Below, piece after piece: positions 13,099 to 24,871 of a DNA stretch of 64,000 bases. The stretch is from NCBI GenBank assembly GCA_002943765.1, contig PQWQ01000037.1, forward strand, positions 242,710-306,709, written 5' to 3'. The DNA comes from Psoroptes ovis. Taxonomy: Eukaryota > Arthropoda > Arachnida > Sarcoptiformes > Psoroptidae. Within the stretch, counting starts at the first letter, position 1, and each line of letters opens with the position of its first letter. The position numbers and the translations under genes were made by a program. The notes under the pieces were generated by a model. The model was not told where the DNA came from. It saw nothing but the letters and a program-made list of their open reading frames with translations, and ran no database searches.

Positions 13099-13104
13099 AA
13101 TAAA
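13099..13104 (+). promoter_or_regulatory. polyadenylation signal AATAAA
   Basis: 32 nt after the stop of the Asn-rich five-exon gene. Confidence 0.6.
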
Positions 13105-13145
13105 TTTAATAATTTCAAAAATTAAAAATAAACAATTTATTCTGA

Positions 13146-13226
13146 TAAGATGTCCGAAAAGTTCTGGTCGATTATATTGTAGAAAATTATGAGAAAATCG
13201 GCAAAAACTTATCGGACAACCTAAAT
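13146..13226. mobile_element. FB80 type A
   Basis: Lies between two convergent stop codons. Left terminus truncated to gatgtccg. Confidence 0.85.
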
Positions 13227-13252
13227 AATTTCAATTAATAATTCACACAAGT

Positions 13253-14545
13253 TCAATGATATCGCGAAAATATGATTAACAAATTGACAATTATGAATAA
13301 TGAAAGACTTATCGATAAATATATTGATGTGAATAGTATCAATATCTGTGGACGATGCTCTAATCGATCACCAATCATTATGGGTGTCATAATTGTTAAT
13401 AATCCTGATGATAAAAATATCACTGAACTTGTTGTTTCATTTAATTGTAAATGATTTTCAGTAAATGAAATTATAGCTGGCCACATTGCTGAAAAACCAT
13501 ATCCAAGCATAGCTGTCGATGCATAGGTATTCAATTTTCCATCATGTTTGACATAAAACCATAAAAATGAAATAATAATTATGATAAAATGGTAAGCAAT
13601 TATTATGTCTGGTTTTAGCCGCAGCGATATGAAAGCTGTGAATAGACGGCCAGCCGTATATGCAGCAGCTAATGTTGCTAAAACAGTGGCCGATTTATCT
13701 GGCTGCATTTTTGGTGTCCAAAATTGTAACATGGTGTCCGAAAAGAAAAAATATCCTTGTTCAGCCGATGTATAAACGGCAAACATTATTGCTGCTAATA
13801 TCAGTTTTATTTTTCTGAATTTTATGGGTCGAATAGGTGGTGATTGGTTCGTGCTCGATTCATTTTTTAATTTTTCATCATGTTTTATGTATGGTGCTAT
13901 GAAGAACAATACCAAAAACACACCAGGTACAATACATTGTAAAATCCCAATAATCAAATATGGAGTTTTCAACGAATTTATTCTCAATCGATCACTGACA
14001 TCTGATGCATTTCCTTTTACAAAGAATGACATAACACCTGCACTGGTAGCCGAACCAATACCGAATAAAAATTGTTGTGTTTGAATAATCGATGCTTGAT
14101 ATTTTGGCCACATTTCAATCAACCAAAGAGTGTTCGAACAATCCCACGATCCTAATCCAATGCCTGCGAATACTATGGCCACATAAAGTGCTGTCAATGT
14201 ACCATAATTTGGTAAGAATATTATAATCATAGCTGTCATTGTCATCAAACAAAAATTGGCCAATTGTCTATTTATCCATTTGTGTGACATTACCGTCAAT
14301 GCACCGAGTACATAACCAAATGAAGATAACGATACAGCATAACTCATTGTTTCGGCTTCATAAATATGTTTTAAATCAACTAATGCTGGCCATATTGAAT
14401 TCAATGTAAGGCCCTTTAATTTTGAAAAATTTTAATCAAAATTCATTCATAGATAATCTCATGGCGAATAACTTACGAAACAAAATTCATTGATCAAAAT
14501 AAGTACAGTGTAAATAATGTACAATGTGCGTGGTCTTATTGTCAT
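13253..14545 (-). CDS. MFS transporter, MFSD4/NaGLT1-like (copy 1)
   Basis: Multi-pass membrane solute carrier of the major facilitator superfamily. Exons (minus): 14545-14477 and 14413-13253, with a 63-bp gtaagt/ag intron; 409 residues. The first exon encodes the start of helix 1 (MTIRPRTLYIIYTV...NEFCF), and the second continues GLTLNSIWPALVDL. The segment GIGLGSWDCSNTLWLIEMW followed by QFLFGIGSATSAGVMSFF matches the pattern of vertebrate MFSD4A/sodium-dependent glucose transporter 1 (a GxxxGxxDxxxN turn, then LW/MY, then a QxLxFxxGxGA helix). About 11-12 hydrophobic segments are visible. Its length is a little short of the vertebrate family, about 480-510. The substrate is not predictable from sequence; glucose or urea transport is reported for vertebrate members only. 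A tandem paralogue follows at 15175-16467 with the intron in the same place. Confidence 0.85.
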
Positions 14546-15174
14546 TCTATGAGTGTGTAAGTGTGTGTTTAAAACAGATTGATTGGCAGCCAAGAAATGT
14601 TTTCAAATGATGATCATCATTAAAAGCTCTAACATTTATGCATTAACCAATCTATAATCTCAAAACCTAATGATTGTCCTCAAATATAAAGAAATATTTG
14701 CTGATAATTAATTGATCATTGATTTAAATATACAAGAAACAATTGATCTTTGATTAAATTGATTATTGCTAAGATCAAGTTTAAATTACTGATAAATTAA
14801 TCAAAATAAACAAAATAATACTGATTGATTATCCAGGTGAATTGCCTCTAATTTGGCCTCTAATCATCATACTATGAAATGAAAAATATTGGGTTGTCCG
14901 AAAAGTTTTGCCGATTTTCAAATGTTTTTCAATTGGTAAATCGACAAAAACTTTCCGGACAGCCCAATGTAATTAATTTCTCTAATTCAAAAATTTTATA
15001 TGAAATCGACTTGTAGTCAAATTAATCAAATTTATTGCCATTTTAAATAATGAAGATGATCAATATTAATAAATATACATTTGAATACTTTTGATGGATG
15101 GCTGAGAATGAGATTAAGAATTATTTTCATCAAAATTTACAAAATAAATAATACAAATCAAGGTTTTTTACAAA
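14546..15174. other. intergenic, between the two MFS paralogues
   Basis: Promoter side of copy 1 and 3' side of copy 2. One FB80 copy (14889-14968) and runs of ttgatca/attgatt. No gene was seen. Confidence 0.6.
14889..14968. mobile_element. FB80 type A
   Basis: Both ends share ttgggttgtcc / ggacagccca rather than aggttg. Confidence 0.85.
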
Positions 15175-16467
15175 TCATACAACGAAACGTATTAAAATAT
15201 TGGCCAAAATGTATAATACGATGCAAGCAGCAATCGAAATGGCTTCATATATCAGTAAAACAAGTGGTTGTGTGGTCAAATGTGATCCAATCAAAAATGG
15301 TATAAGAAATGTCATTAATTGTGATGTGAAGAACAGTAATGAACTAGCACGATCTGTCAGTTTCAAATGTCGTTCAGTGAATGCAATGATTGCTGGCCAC
15401 ATAGCTGAATAACCATATCCGAGTAATATTGTCGCCGAATATACCATTGTACGAGATTCTCGGCCTAAATACAGCCATATCAATGCCAGTGCCATCAATA
15501 CAAAATGATAACAAATAATGATGTCTGGTTTTAATTTAAGTAGTATGAATGCTGTCACCAAACGACCGGCAGTGAATGCAGCCGTTAAACATGCTAATAA
15601 AATTGCCGATTGACTTGCTGTCATTGCTGGTGTCCAATATTGAAACATTGTCGGTGAATAGAGGAAATAACCTTGTTCAGCAGCAGTATATATGCTTAAT
15701 AATAATGATAATATAATCAATTTAAAGTATCGTTGACGAATCGGTGAAGATTTATCCTGTTCTTTGCAGCTTTTTGGTCGTTCATATTGTTTGATTATGA
15801 ATAAAAATAGTAATATAACTGGACCTATTATCTGTATGATACCGATGGCCAAAAATGGTTTCATCAGCGATGTTTGTCTTGCTTCAACATTAATGTATTG
15901 ATCCGTCAATCCTTTAACGAATGGCGACATTAATGATGGACAAATGATTGATCCGATACCGTACATAAATTGTAAAGCTTGCATAACCGATGCTTGTCGA
16001 TCTGGCCACATTTCAACGATCCATACATTGATTGAACTGTCCCAACATCCTCCACCAATCGATAGCAAAGCTGTTGCAGCAAAAAATAATTCGATCGACC
16101 CAAAAAATGGTGTAAATGTGATAATGATTGCCATCGTAGCGACCAGTACAACCAGTACTAATTGTCTGTTGAGCCATTTGTATACGATACCGCCCAACGA
16201 CCCAATCATATAGCCTAATGCCAGGAATGTTGGAAAATAACTTAAAGTTGCTGCCGAAACATTGTAAATGTGACTAAGATCGGTTAATGCTGGCCCGATA
16301 GCATAATATGATACACCCTATGTGAAATCAAATTAAATCGACAAAATATTAAGCATTATTCAGTAAAACAATTTAAACTATATACTTACATAGGCGAAAT
16401 GATTGAAGAATATGATGATTGTGTAAAGTATGTTTGAAATTTTTGACGATTTCGTTGAACTTGTCAT
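15175..16467 (-). CDS. MFS transporter, MFSD4/NaGLT1-like (copy 2)
   Basis: Tandem paralogue of the preceding transporter. Exons (minus): 16467-16390 (26 codons, MTSSTKSSKISN...) and 16317-15175, phase-0 intron of 72 bp; 406 residues. The splice joins NHFAY to GVSYYAIGPALTDL, equivalent to NEFCF/GLTLNSIWPALVDL in copy 1. It keeps the signature GGGCWDSSINVWIVEMWPD and the helix QALQFMYGIGSIICPSLMS, then AAEQGYF and the C-terminal GYGYSAMWPAIIAFTERH (copy 1: GYGFSAMWPAIISFTENH). It is a predicted plasma-membrane or vesicle carrier with unknown substrate. The start ATG is the first in frame before the donor and is preceded by a run of A on the coding strand. Confidence 0.86.
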
Positions 16468-17355
16468 TTTTTTTTCGCAGGTAAGATGAATTTCTAAGGT
16501 TTGTAGGTTATAACCCAATAAATGAATTGATTTAAACGAAAATTATGGAAAACAAAAATCAATTTCGAAAGGGTTGATTTTGTTTTCTCTTATTGATTGA
16601 TGATGTATTGATTTGTTTCGATTTATGATGAAGACGACGATGAGAAATGAATACAAAACACTCGCTTATATTCCTTTGAATTATATATGTGTGTTATGAT
16701 TAGATTTGATTGGTTTCTTTATTATTATTTCTTATTACAACCAAGTAAAAAAAAATCCGAAAAATTTTGTTTTTTTCAATTTCAATCAATCAATCAATAT
16801 GATTACATTGACAATGAAAATCAAATCAAAATCCCCAACAAAAATAGTACGATTTGATAAGTCTATTAAATAGTATTAATCATGTTAAATGATTAATTAT
16901 TTTAATCAATTTGATCGATCAATCAACCAATTTTCGATCGAAAAACAAAATATTCGATCATTCGTCAATATTCATTGACCATTAATGGTTTGGGAAAAAA
17001 TGAAAAATGATATGATTTTCATGGGTAATACCCAATAATTTTGTTTTCGAATCATTTGAAGACAAAAATACGAGAAAAATACAGAAATTTCTACGAAATT
17101 TATCAAATGAAATTCACTAGTCTTTATTTATTTCAAATTAGTGAAAAATATTAGGCTGTCCGATAAGTTTTTGCCGATTTTCTCATGATTTTCTATGATA
17201 TAATCGGCAAGAATTTATCGGACAACCTGATACATTGTGTGTTTTGAATGATGCATCGAAAAAACCCTTGAATATACCTTTGAATTTTCAAATATTTCAC
17301 CTAAAATTTTGAATTATTCAATCGGTGATGATGATAAGTGATGTATTTTCCAAGT
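16468..17355. other. intergenic region
   Basis: Upstream of MFS copy 2 and downstream of the secreted Cys-rich gene. AT-rich, with several short aatcaatcaat tracts and one FB80 copy (17151-17232). No gene was seen. Confidence 0.6.
17151..17232. mobile_element. FB80 type A
   Basis: ccgataagt in the left arm and atttatcgg in the right arm match as a pair. Confidence 0.85.
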
Positions 17356-18191
17356 TTATTTGTCGTTTGTCGCATTTTTCACATCAAAATCTGATATTTT
17401 ATTTATTACGCCTACAAGCGATAAAATAATGTCTCTCGTTTCCAATGGTCCTGTCCATTTCGGTGTTTTCGCCAAAACCGAATCACATAAATCACTTTCA
17501 TCCGTATAATCACCACAACCAGCATTCAATAGGTCACCAACATAACCATTCAATAAATTTTGTGCTTCCACTGAACTATCCGGACATTTTTCATCGAAAA
17601 CATTTACAAAATTTGTTTTAAATTTTTGATAATTACTATTTTTGAGAAGCAACACGAAAAAAAACTATAGCCTTTAAAATATCTAAATCAATCAAAATAT
17701 AAAACTCACCAACACAGTAATGGTATTGTTAATTTATCATCTCGGTTCAAATGCTTGATACCATGAAAATCTTTAATCATTGTTTGCATATGAGAATTCA
17801 GTGATTTAATATTTTGATTAGCACATTTATTAAATTCCAAAAATGATTTAATCTTTTTACTACGACAATAGCCACGATTAGCTTTCGTAATACTGAATAA
17901 TAATATTGATATATAACGTCTTGCGTTTGTATCGAAACATCTCTGTGCATTAGTTTTGATACAATTTTGTAGTGATTTAAGCTCACGACAACGTTTTTCT
18001 AATTGATTTTTAGTGGTTGCAAATCTCGAGCTTTCATCACCAATCATTGTCAGTTTAAGGCTACATGTTTCAATTTGTTGAAGATTACAACCGGATGATG
18101 GTCGCTTTTGGCTGTCATTCAATGATTCTGCATTGTTGAGATGAACGAAACAGAGATAAATCAAGATGATTATATTCGAATGAATATTCAT
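17356..18191 (-). CDS. secreted cysteine-rich protein, unknown family
   Basis: Exons (minus): 18191-17710 and 17635-17356; a phase-2 gtgag/ag intron of 74 bp; 253 residues. The chosen ATG at 18191 gives a clean signal peptide (MNIHSNIIILIYLCFVHL, cleavage likely after NNAES); the frame is open six codons further upstream but without an ATG. The mature protein has 12 cysteines spread over its length, including CNLQQIETC, QNC, RCF, YCR, KCA and, in exon 2, KCPDSS, GCGD and LCDS. The alternation of Cys with amphipathic helices resembles the all-helical secreted Cys-rich families common in arachnids, but no named family is assigned. It ends DVKNATNDK, with an N-glycosylation sequon (NAT). A nearer acceptor (ctatag) was rejected because it breaks the frame; the one used restores it and makes the junction codon Cys. 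Confidence 0.75.
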
Positions 18192-18538
18192 GTTTTCAAA
18201 TTCTTTCAAATTTTCAAAATTAATTCATATGAACAAATCACCCTTCTTCTTATATATGCTGCCAAATAACTCTTTAATTTTTTTTTTAATTATTCAAATT
18301 GCAACCTATCTCCATTTACACATATATACCTGTATTCTCAAGGTTTATTTATAGAATTATTAAGAATTCCAAGAAACAAAAATCTGACAAACATCAATTA
18401 AATCAAAATATTTTCGAATCACATTTGTGCATGTTGTGATCAACAGGTGTTTTCGTAAGGTGTTTTTGAAAATTCATTTAATTAAATATTTTAAGAATTA
18501 CGCAAATAATTAATTTTAAGTTTATTTCAATTAATTAA
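18192..18538. other. intergenic region
   Basis: Promoter side of the secreted-protein gene (a tatata stretch near 18252-18260 could be a TATA element) and 3' side of the acyltransferase gene. No FB80 copy. No gene was seen. Confidence 0.5.
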
Positions 18539-21367
18539 TTAATTTATTTGATTAAATGAAATTTTTGTCATATGATTGATTGAATTATTATTATTATTAC
18601 AATTTTCAAAATCATTGTCGCCAATATTGTCGCTTTTGTCGGATCGTATTGATGGCAGTAAAGATTTTTCATTACTATTATTATCAGTATCACTATTATT
18701 ACTGTTATTCAATTTAATCCTTTCATTATTCAATTTAGCCATTAATATTGATTTCTTGGCAAATGCCATTAAATGGATGAATGGTGATTCAAATAATATG
18801 GTGAAAAAGAATGCATAAATATATGATGTTGTAATCATGCTTAAAAATAGAAATAAAATCGATAAAATATGAATATCGATCAAATCACGTTTAGTGCCAA
18901 TCAATATGACAAATGTCCATGCATGCACTAAATAAACACTGAAAGTCATTCGTGATAATGGACGTAATGCCGGCCATGATAATAATTTTCCCACCAACAT
19001 CCCATTGCCGCTGATGCATAGCCATATTATTAATGTCAATACAAATGACCATAATAAACGATTCAATGGAAATATTAATGCCGATATGATTGGTTTATAT
19101 GGACGGCCATATAAATAAAAACTATTTGAATAAATACATGCTAAATAGCCCACTACGACCAATAGCCAAAGTGTTAATTTTTTGCCCTGTCAAACAAAGC
19201 ATATCAATGATCAAATATTTAATATGAAAATTTTTCAATTCAAAACTTACCATATTTAATTGTGTTTTCGATGATATTTTGCCAAGATTTTCATATAGAT
19301 ATGCACCAAAAACGAAACCGACAAAAAATACATTCGTATGATTCCATGGTTTATGGAAAAATTGTACCAATGCACTTGGTTTACCGAATTCATCAAGAAA
19401 ATCACTTTTGGTCGTTACAACATAACCAGGAGGTAATTGGCCATAATAAATGATTAGACTACAAATCAATGTGAACAGTGTGATCAAAAATTTAGCGAAA
19501 TAAAGGCCAATTTTTCGATTTTTAAGTACGATCAATATCGGTATCAATGATAGCCAATGAAGTTGCATATCGGCAGCCAAAAACCATGTATGTATTGCAC
19601 ACTTTTAGAATCAAAATTGAACAACAAAATTGAATGATTTGAATTCAAAAAAATCAAAGAATGTTACAAACTTACAATATTTTCATTATCAATAATATTT
19701 TGCATATAAATTAAATTATGCCACCAAGTCCGATGACATTGTCCAATGATTCGATCATTGTACATTTTCCACAATGGACCATCATAAATATCTGGTAATA
19801 AACTTGTCAATAACATAAATATGATTAATTGTGGTGTCAGCCGTAAATATCGGAAAAATATGTATGCAAATGAATTGAAATTTTTCACATTTCCTTTTGT
19901 ATGACCCAATGTTATGTATGATGTCAGCAGACCAGTTATGTAGAAAAATGTTTCAACTGAAAAATGTGTACGATAAAATAACTGGCGTGGCAGATCGGCT
20001 AGTTCATCTTTAATATTGAATGTATTACCTATGTGTTCAAGTAAGAATTATAATAAAAAATACAACAAAAATAGCTTTGAAACTAAATATTAGGTTGTCC
20101 GAAAAGTTTTTGCCGATTTTTCAATGATTTTCTACGATAAAATCGGCAAAAACTTTTCGGACAACAAAATAGATGAATGAATATTTGAAATCAGAAATAA
20201 CACTTACGAAATACATTCAAATTATTCCAATCTAGCGTATGTCCCATCATAATCCAACAAATTGTTAATACACGTAAACCATGTATACATGATAATTCAT
20301 CATTACCAGTGGATGATGATTGTATGGCGAACAATTTACGACAATTGATTATTGGTGAAAAACATTTTAAAATTTCATTCTTATCTGGAATGGTTAAGAA
20401 AAATCAAAATTTATAAGGTTATTTTTCAAAATTTAAATTTTTCAAAAATTCAAAGTACCATCTAGCAGCATGGCGGCCATGGACAGCGACAGAATGACCA
20501 CTAATGTTATGCTTAAAAAATTTCAAAAATGCAAATTTCAAATAAGTAATTTGAAACTATAACCTTTAAAAATCTTACATGGCAATTTTCTGGGCCAAAT
20601 TCGGATACCAACGTTCGGCTGGGCGCGATTCACAGGATAATTTTTTCAATTCTAATCCAATCTTTTCAGCGTCTATTCGAGAAATAATAATTGAAATTAA
20701 TTTATTTCATTAGAATTTCATGTTCACCATTCTGAGCGATGAATGCGACATCATTTTCAGTACATGATTTCGGTACACAAATACCGAATTGAAGATTTGT
20801 ATAATAAAATGTTGATGATATGTCTTCGAGTTGATCTTGATAAATCAGATTAAGAATTGAACTACGTGCTGGTCTCATTCGATGAAATAGATTATGATGC
20901 AGTGGCATTGGTTTTGGCATAGGTATTGATAAATCAATCAAACAATATTGAGGTGTGATTGGTGATGATTCATATCGTTGATCAATCGACAAACATTGGT
21001 CATAATCACCATAATCAGTTAATGTACCTAGAAAAATGCCTGATGGCGGTATACGTGCCCATGATTGAAACAACGACAATGCCCATTGATGATTATCGTT
21101 CATTGATCGTAGACTGAGATCTAAATCATTTTTACATTGTTTACTTGGCCATAGCTGATACGATTTGGTGGATGTATGATTATCAAAATCTAAATTCGAT
21201 GATGATGACCAATATTTTAAACGTTGATAATAGAAATGATTCGGACCAATCCATTTTCCGATATGAATTTGACAAGTGATCGAAGTTAAATTCAACGAAA
21301 TTAATATGAAAATTGGAAAATAATATTTTTTCAACAATGACAAGACTATAGATTCGAGCTTGAACAT
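18539..21367 (-). CDS. NRF-6-like membrane acyltransferase (NRF domain plus acyltransferase 3)
   Basis: Seven exons (minus): 21367-20728, 20672-20579, 20511-20459, 20384-20208, 20028-19676, 19601-19251, 19186-18539; phases 1,2,1,1,0,0 all agree; 771 residues. Order: signal peptide (MFKLESIV...SLNLTSITCQ), extracellular NRF domain (SPITPQYCLIDLSIP, then FGICVPKSCTENDV), one helix (TLVVILSLSMAAMLL), then the acyltransferase 3 region with GLRVLTICWIMMGHT, RQLFYRTHFSVETFFYITG, HTWFLAADMQLHWLS, KPWNHTNVFFVGFVFG and MTFSVYLVHAWTFVILIG. The candidate catalytic His is in MMGHT. Nematode NRF-6 relatives act in lipid uptake or drug response; the substrate here is unknown. The C terminus is a cytosolic Asn/Asp-rich tail. 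An alternative ATG exists at 21469, but it lacks a signal peptide at the very start. Intron 4 contains an FB80 copy. Confidence 0.9.
20090..20166. mobile_element. FB80 type A in an acyltransferase intron
   Basis: Near-perfect 26-bp arms inside intron 4 of the NRF-6-like gene. Confidence 0.9.
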
Positions 21368-21564
21368 GGCAACCAAACCAATATTGGCTGTGAAATGATT
21401 TGAAATAAAGTTTTTCAAAAAATGAAAATGAAAATCGGCGCACAAATGGCAACAACTACAGCAGAGCATCAGCAGTGAAACTACACATCAAATATTTATT
21501 ATCCAAAATGAAGGTAAAATTATTGAATTTGAATTTTTTGAAGAGAAAATTCAGAGCATTAAGC

Positions 21565-21647
21565 ATTGGCTTGTCCAATAAGTTCTTGCCGTTTTTTGAA
21601 TGAAAAAAAATTAAAAAACGGCAAGAACTTATTGGACAATCTAATAT
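21565..21647. mobile_element. FB80 type C
   Basis: tccaataagttcttgccg against cggcaagaacttattgga: perfectly matched arms with a gtttttt/aaaaaac inner stem. Confidence 0.85.
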
Positions 21648-21787
21648 TTGTATGTTGTGTGTGTGCATGTATGTATATTTGTTCAAAGACTATTCAAAAG
21701 TCCTTCACGTGTTCATGGAAATTTAACAATTTATTCCATCAGATTTGATGATGATTGAGATTCAAAGAGTTTCCAATTTCGTGAATT

Positions 21788-21821
21788 CGATTGATGATCA
21801 TATGATGATGATCATCAATCG
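21788..21821. repeat. 14-bp perfect inverted repeat
   Basis: cgattgatgatcat and atgatcatcaatcg separated by 6 nt, about 420 bp upstream of the acyltransferase ATG. Possibly a protein-binding or cruciform site. Confidence 0.6.
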
Positions 21822-22051
21822 ATTAAGCATCGTGATACTACCCTTAAAATCAATGTTTCAATTAATTTAATATCGAAAGCAATGCCAGTGTCATTGAAAT
21901 TTGAAATTTTCAAATTACTTATGCTTTCGACGTGTTTTGCTGGGCAAATTTCTCTTTCATTCTCCCCAAATAAAAACATTTCAAATTTTGTGTCAGTGAA
22001 AGCTTAAGAAAATCAAATAGAAAAATCCACACATTTCGAATGTTACTTTTT

Positions 22052-22132
22052 TTAGATTGTCCGAAAAGTTTTTGCCGATTATATCGTAGAAAATCATTGG
22101 AAAATCGTCGAGAACTTTTTGGACAACCTAAT
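22052..22132. mobile_element. FB80 type A
   Basis: Right arm carries tcgtcgagaactttttgg. Confidence 0.85.
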
Positions 22133-22526
22133 ACTTTTCATTTGATTCGAAAAAATCATTCGCCAAACTATAGCCTTATATTTATATACCAGTGGTCAGA
22201 AAAATGTTTTATACACAAAAAAATGACCAATCAAAATACAACCAACCTCTTAAACTTTAACTTTAACATCAATCACACTCTCAGTGTGTGTTCAGTTATA
22301 AAACAAATGGAAGATCTTTGTTTCTTCAATTCATAGACATAAATATGAATGAATAACCGATTCAAATTTCAAATTTTCGAAATTTTCAAAGACACATTGT
22401 TTCAATTTTTGTTTTCCCATGAAAATAAGGAACGAATTGGAACAAATCATTTAATAAGATGAGCTTGAGAGCTATGTAAGATCTTCTAATAAATTCATAT
22501 ATTTGTCAATTTTTCCGGTAAAAATA

Positions 22527-22609
22527 TTGGGTTGTCCGAAAAGTTTTTGTCGATTTTCAAATTGAAAAAAACATTTGAAAATCGGCAAAAACTTTCCGAA
22601 CGACCTATT
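22527..22609. mobile_element. FB80 type A
   Basis: Inner stem extended by tcaaat / atttga. Confidence 0.85.
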
Positions 22610-23052
22610 ACTTCCGTAACAATTTTCAAATTTTCAAAAAAAAAATAAATATTTAATCAATCAATCATTTTTCTATATTGAAAAAATACCATTGTTTAAT
22701 AATTATAAAATTTGAATAGTTCTTCAATAAAAAATGTGTGGTTGATCAGATTATATGGTCAAAAAAACTTTCCGACCTGTCAAAAACTTGAAAACTTGTC
22801 GAGTTGACTTGTTGTCCGATTATTTAAACACAAATAGACATTAGACTTTGTGGTTAGATTTGATTTGTTCATTACTTGTCAATGAGAAATAAGACTATTG
22901 AATATATTTGACGATGACTAAATGTTTTTAAATCACTTATTAATCAGCAAAAATAGATGGCTATAGTTTTGCATCGGCTTGATCATATGCAGCTATAACA
23001 TCAACAATAATAAGTCAGCTAATCATCGAATTTAACTTGGTAAATATTAATT

Positions 23053-23058
23053 TTTATT
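23053..23058 (-). promoter_or_regulatory. possible polyadenylation signal overlapping a stop codon
   Basis: The coding strand reads GAATAAAAATT, so the TAA stop of the acyl-CoA synthetase is inside AATAAA. If used, the 3' UTR would be very short. Confidence 0.4.
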
Positions 23059-24871
23059 CAACAATTTCAGTGAGTACTTCATCAGCAATCAATGATCGAC
23101 ATGCTTTACGATCAATTTTACCGATTGATGTTCGTTGAAATTTATCAACAAATTCTACACCACCTCTAAGACGTTGGTGGAAACCAAGATTTTCTATTGG
23201 TGAAAATTATTATTATTAGTCCATTATCAATAGAATGTAAATGATTACCTTTGACACTTTGAATTAATTCTTGTTTCGATATTTTGAAACCTTGCCGAAG
23301 TTCAACATATGCTCTTGGCCATTGTCCATCGATCGCATGTGTGACGCCGACCACACATACACCTTTGATGGCTGGATTTTCTGCATAAATAAATGATTCA
23401 ATCTGGGCTGGATACACTGTCCAATGTCTAAATTTTATTATTTCTTTGATACGATCTTCAATGAATAGAAAACCTCGATGATCATAATAGCCAATATCAC
23501 CGGTATGATACCATCCATTTTCATCTATTGCTTCGGCCGTAGCTTTTTGTTTATTGAAATAACCTACGAACATTTGTGGACCTTTCATACAAATTTCACC
23601 CAAACCAAATGCAGGTAAATTTTGTTGGCTTTTCAAATCAATAATTTTCATTTCACAATAAGCTGATGGTGGACCAACACTACCCAGTGGTTCGTTTGCA
23701 TCACCAATATTCGTATTGGACATCATAAATTCAGTTGAACCATATAATTCTTGCATTAGCACATTATAACGGTCACGAATTGTAATCAATTTATCTGTCG
23801 GTATTTTACATCCACCAAACAATATGACACGTAATGAATCGAGATCGTATTGTTTTCGAAAATCTTCATTAGACATATCTGTTGCATTCTCCAGTGCAAT
23901 CAATAGGATCTCAGCTTTATATTTTTCAACAGATGACAATAATTCATGAATAATGGGTTCTTTTTGCAGAATAATACACTTTCCATGACATAGATAGTAC
24001 AAGGTCATAAATGCACCCGATATATGACCTAAGGGTGGCCAAAAAACGATTCTTTTGCCGGAAAAAAATGGCTCCACGATTTCAGTCGTTACTCGGCACA
24101 TATTATGCGAATACATTACACCTTTTGGTTCTCCAGTTGTTCCCGAAGTGTAAATAATCATAAGAAGATCATCTTTAGTCTTTTCAAAATATGGTATTCT
24201 TTGCATTACGTCGCCGTCAGAATTCGCTAAAACATTTTTCAATGACAATACTTTTTCAGGTGCCATTGGATGTTGGCTAATCGCTGAAATCAGCCCCTTA
24301 TCATCATCATTATCCAAATCAAAAACAATGATCATTTTAAGTTTTTTTATTGCTGAATTATATTTATTATTATTCATTGCCGATAATAAGATGGTATCGA
24401 CACGTTCAGGGTCCAGAAATAGTATTGTTCCATTCGAATCGAGCATTTGTTGAATCATTTCATATGGACCAGCAGCCGGTTTAATTGGCGAGAAAACAAT
24501 GCCTAAATAAATGGCAGCCATTTCGCATAGAAGATAATCGAATGAATTATCACCGAAAAAATAAATCAAATCATGCTGATCAATGCCAACATTAAGAAAT
24601 GCTTTGGCAAATTTTTGAATTTGTTGATGTAGCTGCCCGAAGGTCAATTCACATTTTCTATCAGGTACAATCTGAAAAAATGTTGAAAGAAAAAAATGAA
24701 TTAGTCAAGCGGGGTAGCCAACTTTGAGAGTGTGTTACATACAATTGCTGTATCATTTTCATTTTGACCAGTAGTAATTTTTTCAATGAAAAATTCGGTA
24801 AAATTTAAATCCGTAATCGGTAATCTTTTTCTCGGAGATTCAACCACATAATTTTCATTTTTTCTCGACAT
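23054..24871 (-). CDS. acyl-CoA synthetase, luciferase/4-coumarate-CoA ligase-like
   Basis: ATP-dependent adenylate-forming enzyme, probably activating a fatty or aromatic acid to its CoA thioester. Exons (minus): 24871-24743, 24671-23249, 23193-23054; phases 0 and 1; 563 residues, normal for the family (about 540-560). Motifs: P-loop YTSGTTGEPKG at about 217-227, ELYGSTEF, GWYHTGDIGYYDHRGF with the conserved TGD, DRIKEIIKFRHWTVYPAQIE (hinge), and GKIDRK with the catalytic lysine at about residue 543. The C terminus ends EVLTEIVE, so there is no SKL-type peroxisomal signal. The stop codon overlaps an AATAAA on the coding strand. Light production is not implied: most arthropod relatives are ordinary acyl-CoA synthetases. 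Confidence 0.92.

Larger units (their letters stand above)
13068..13252. other. gap between convergent genes
   Basis: 185 bp between the stop codons of two convergent genes. It holds AATAAA for the plus-strand gene (13099), TTTATT near 13136 that could serve the minus-strand gene, and one FB80 copy. Confidence 0.6.
21368..23053. other. intergenic region
   Basis: Between the acyltransferase start and the 3' end of the acyl-CoA synthetase gene. It holds three FB80 copies (21565, 22052, 22527), a 14-bp inverted repeat at 21788-21821, and an actatagcc motif near 22168. No gene was recognised. Confidence 0.55.

Noticed and set aside
13824..14084. Plus-strand ORFs opposite the MFS genes
   Set aside because: Antisense shadows of conserved transporter coding.
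17655..17664. Nearer acceptor (ctatag) for exon 2 of the secreted protein
   Set aside because: It puts exon 2 out of frame with the gtgag donor; the acceptor at 17636-17637 keeps the frame.
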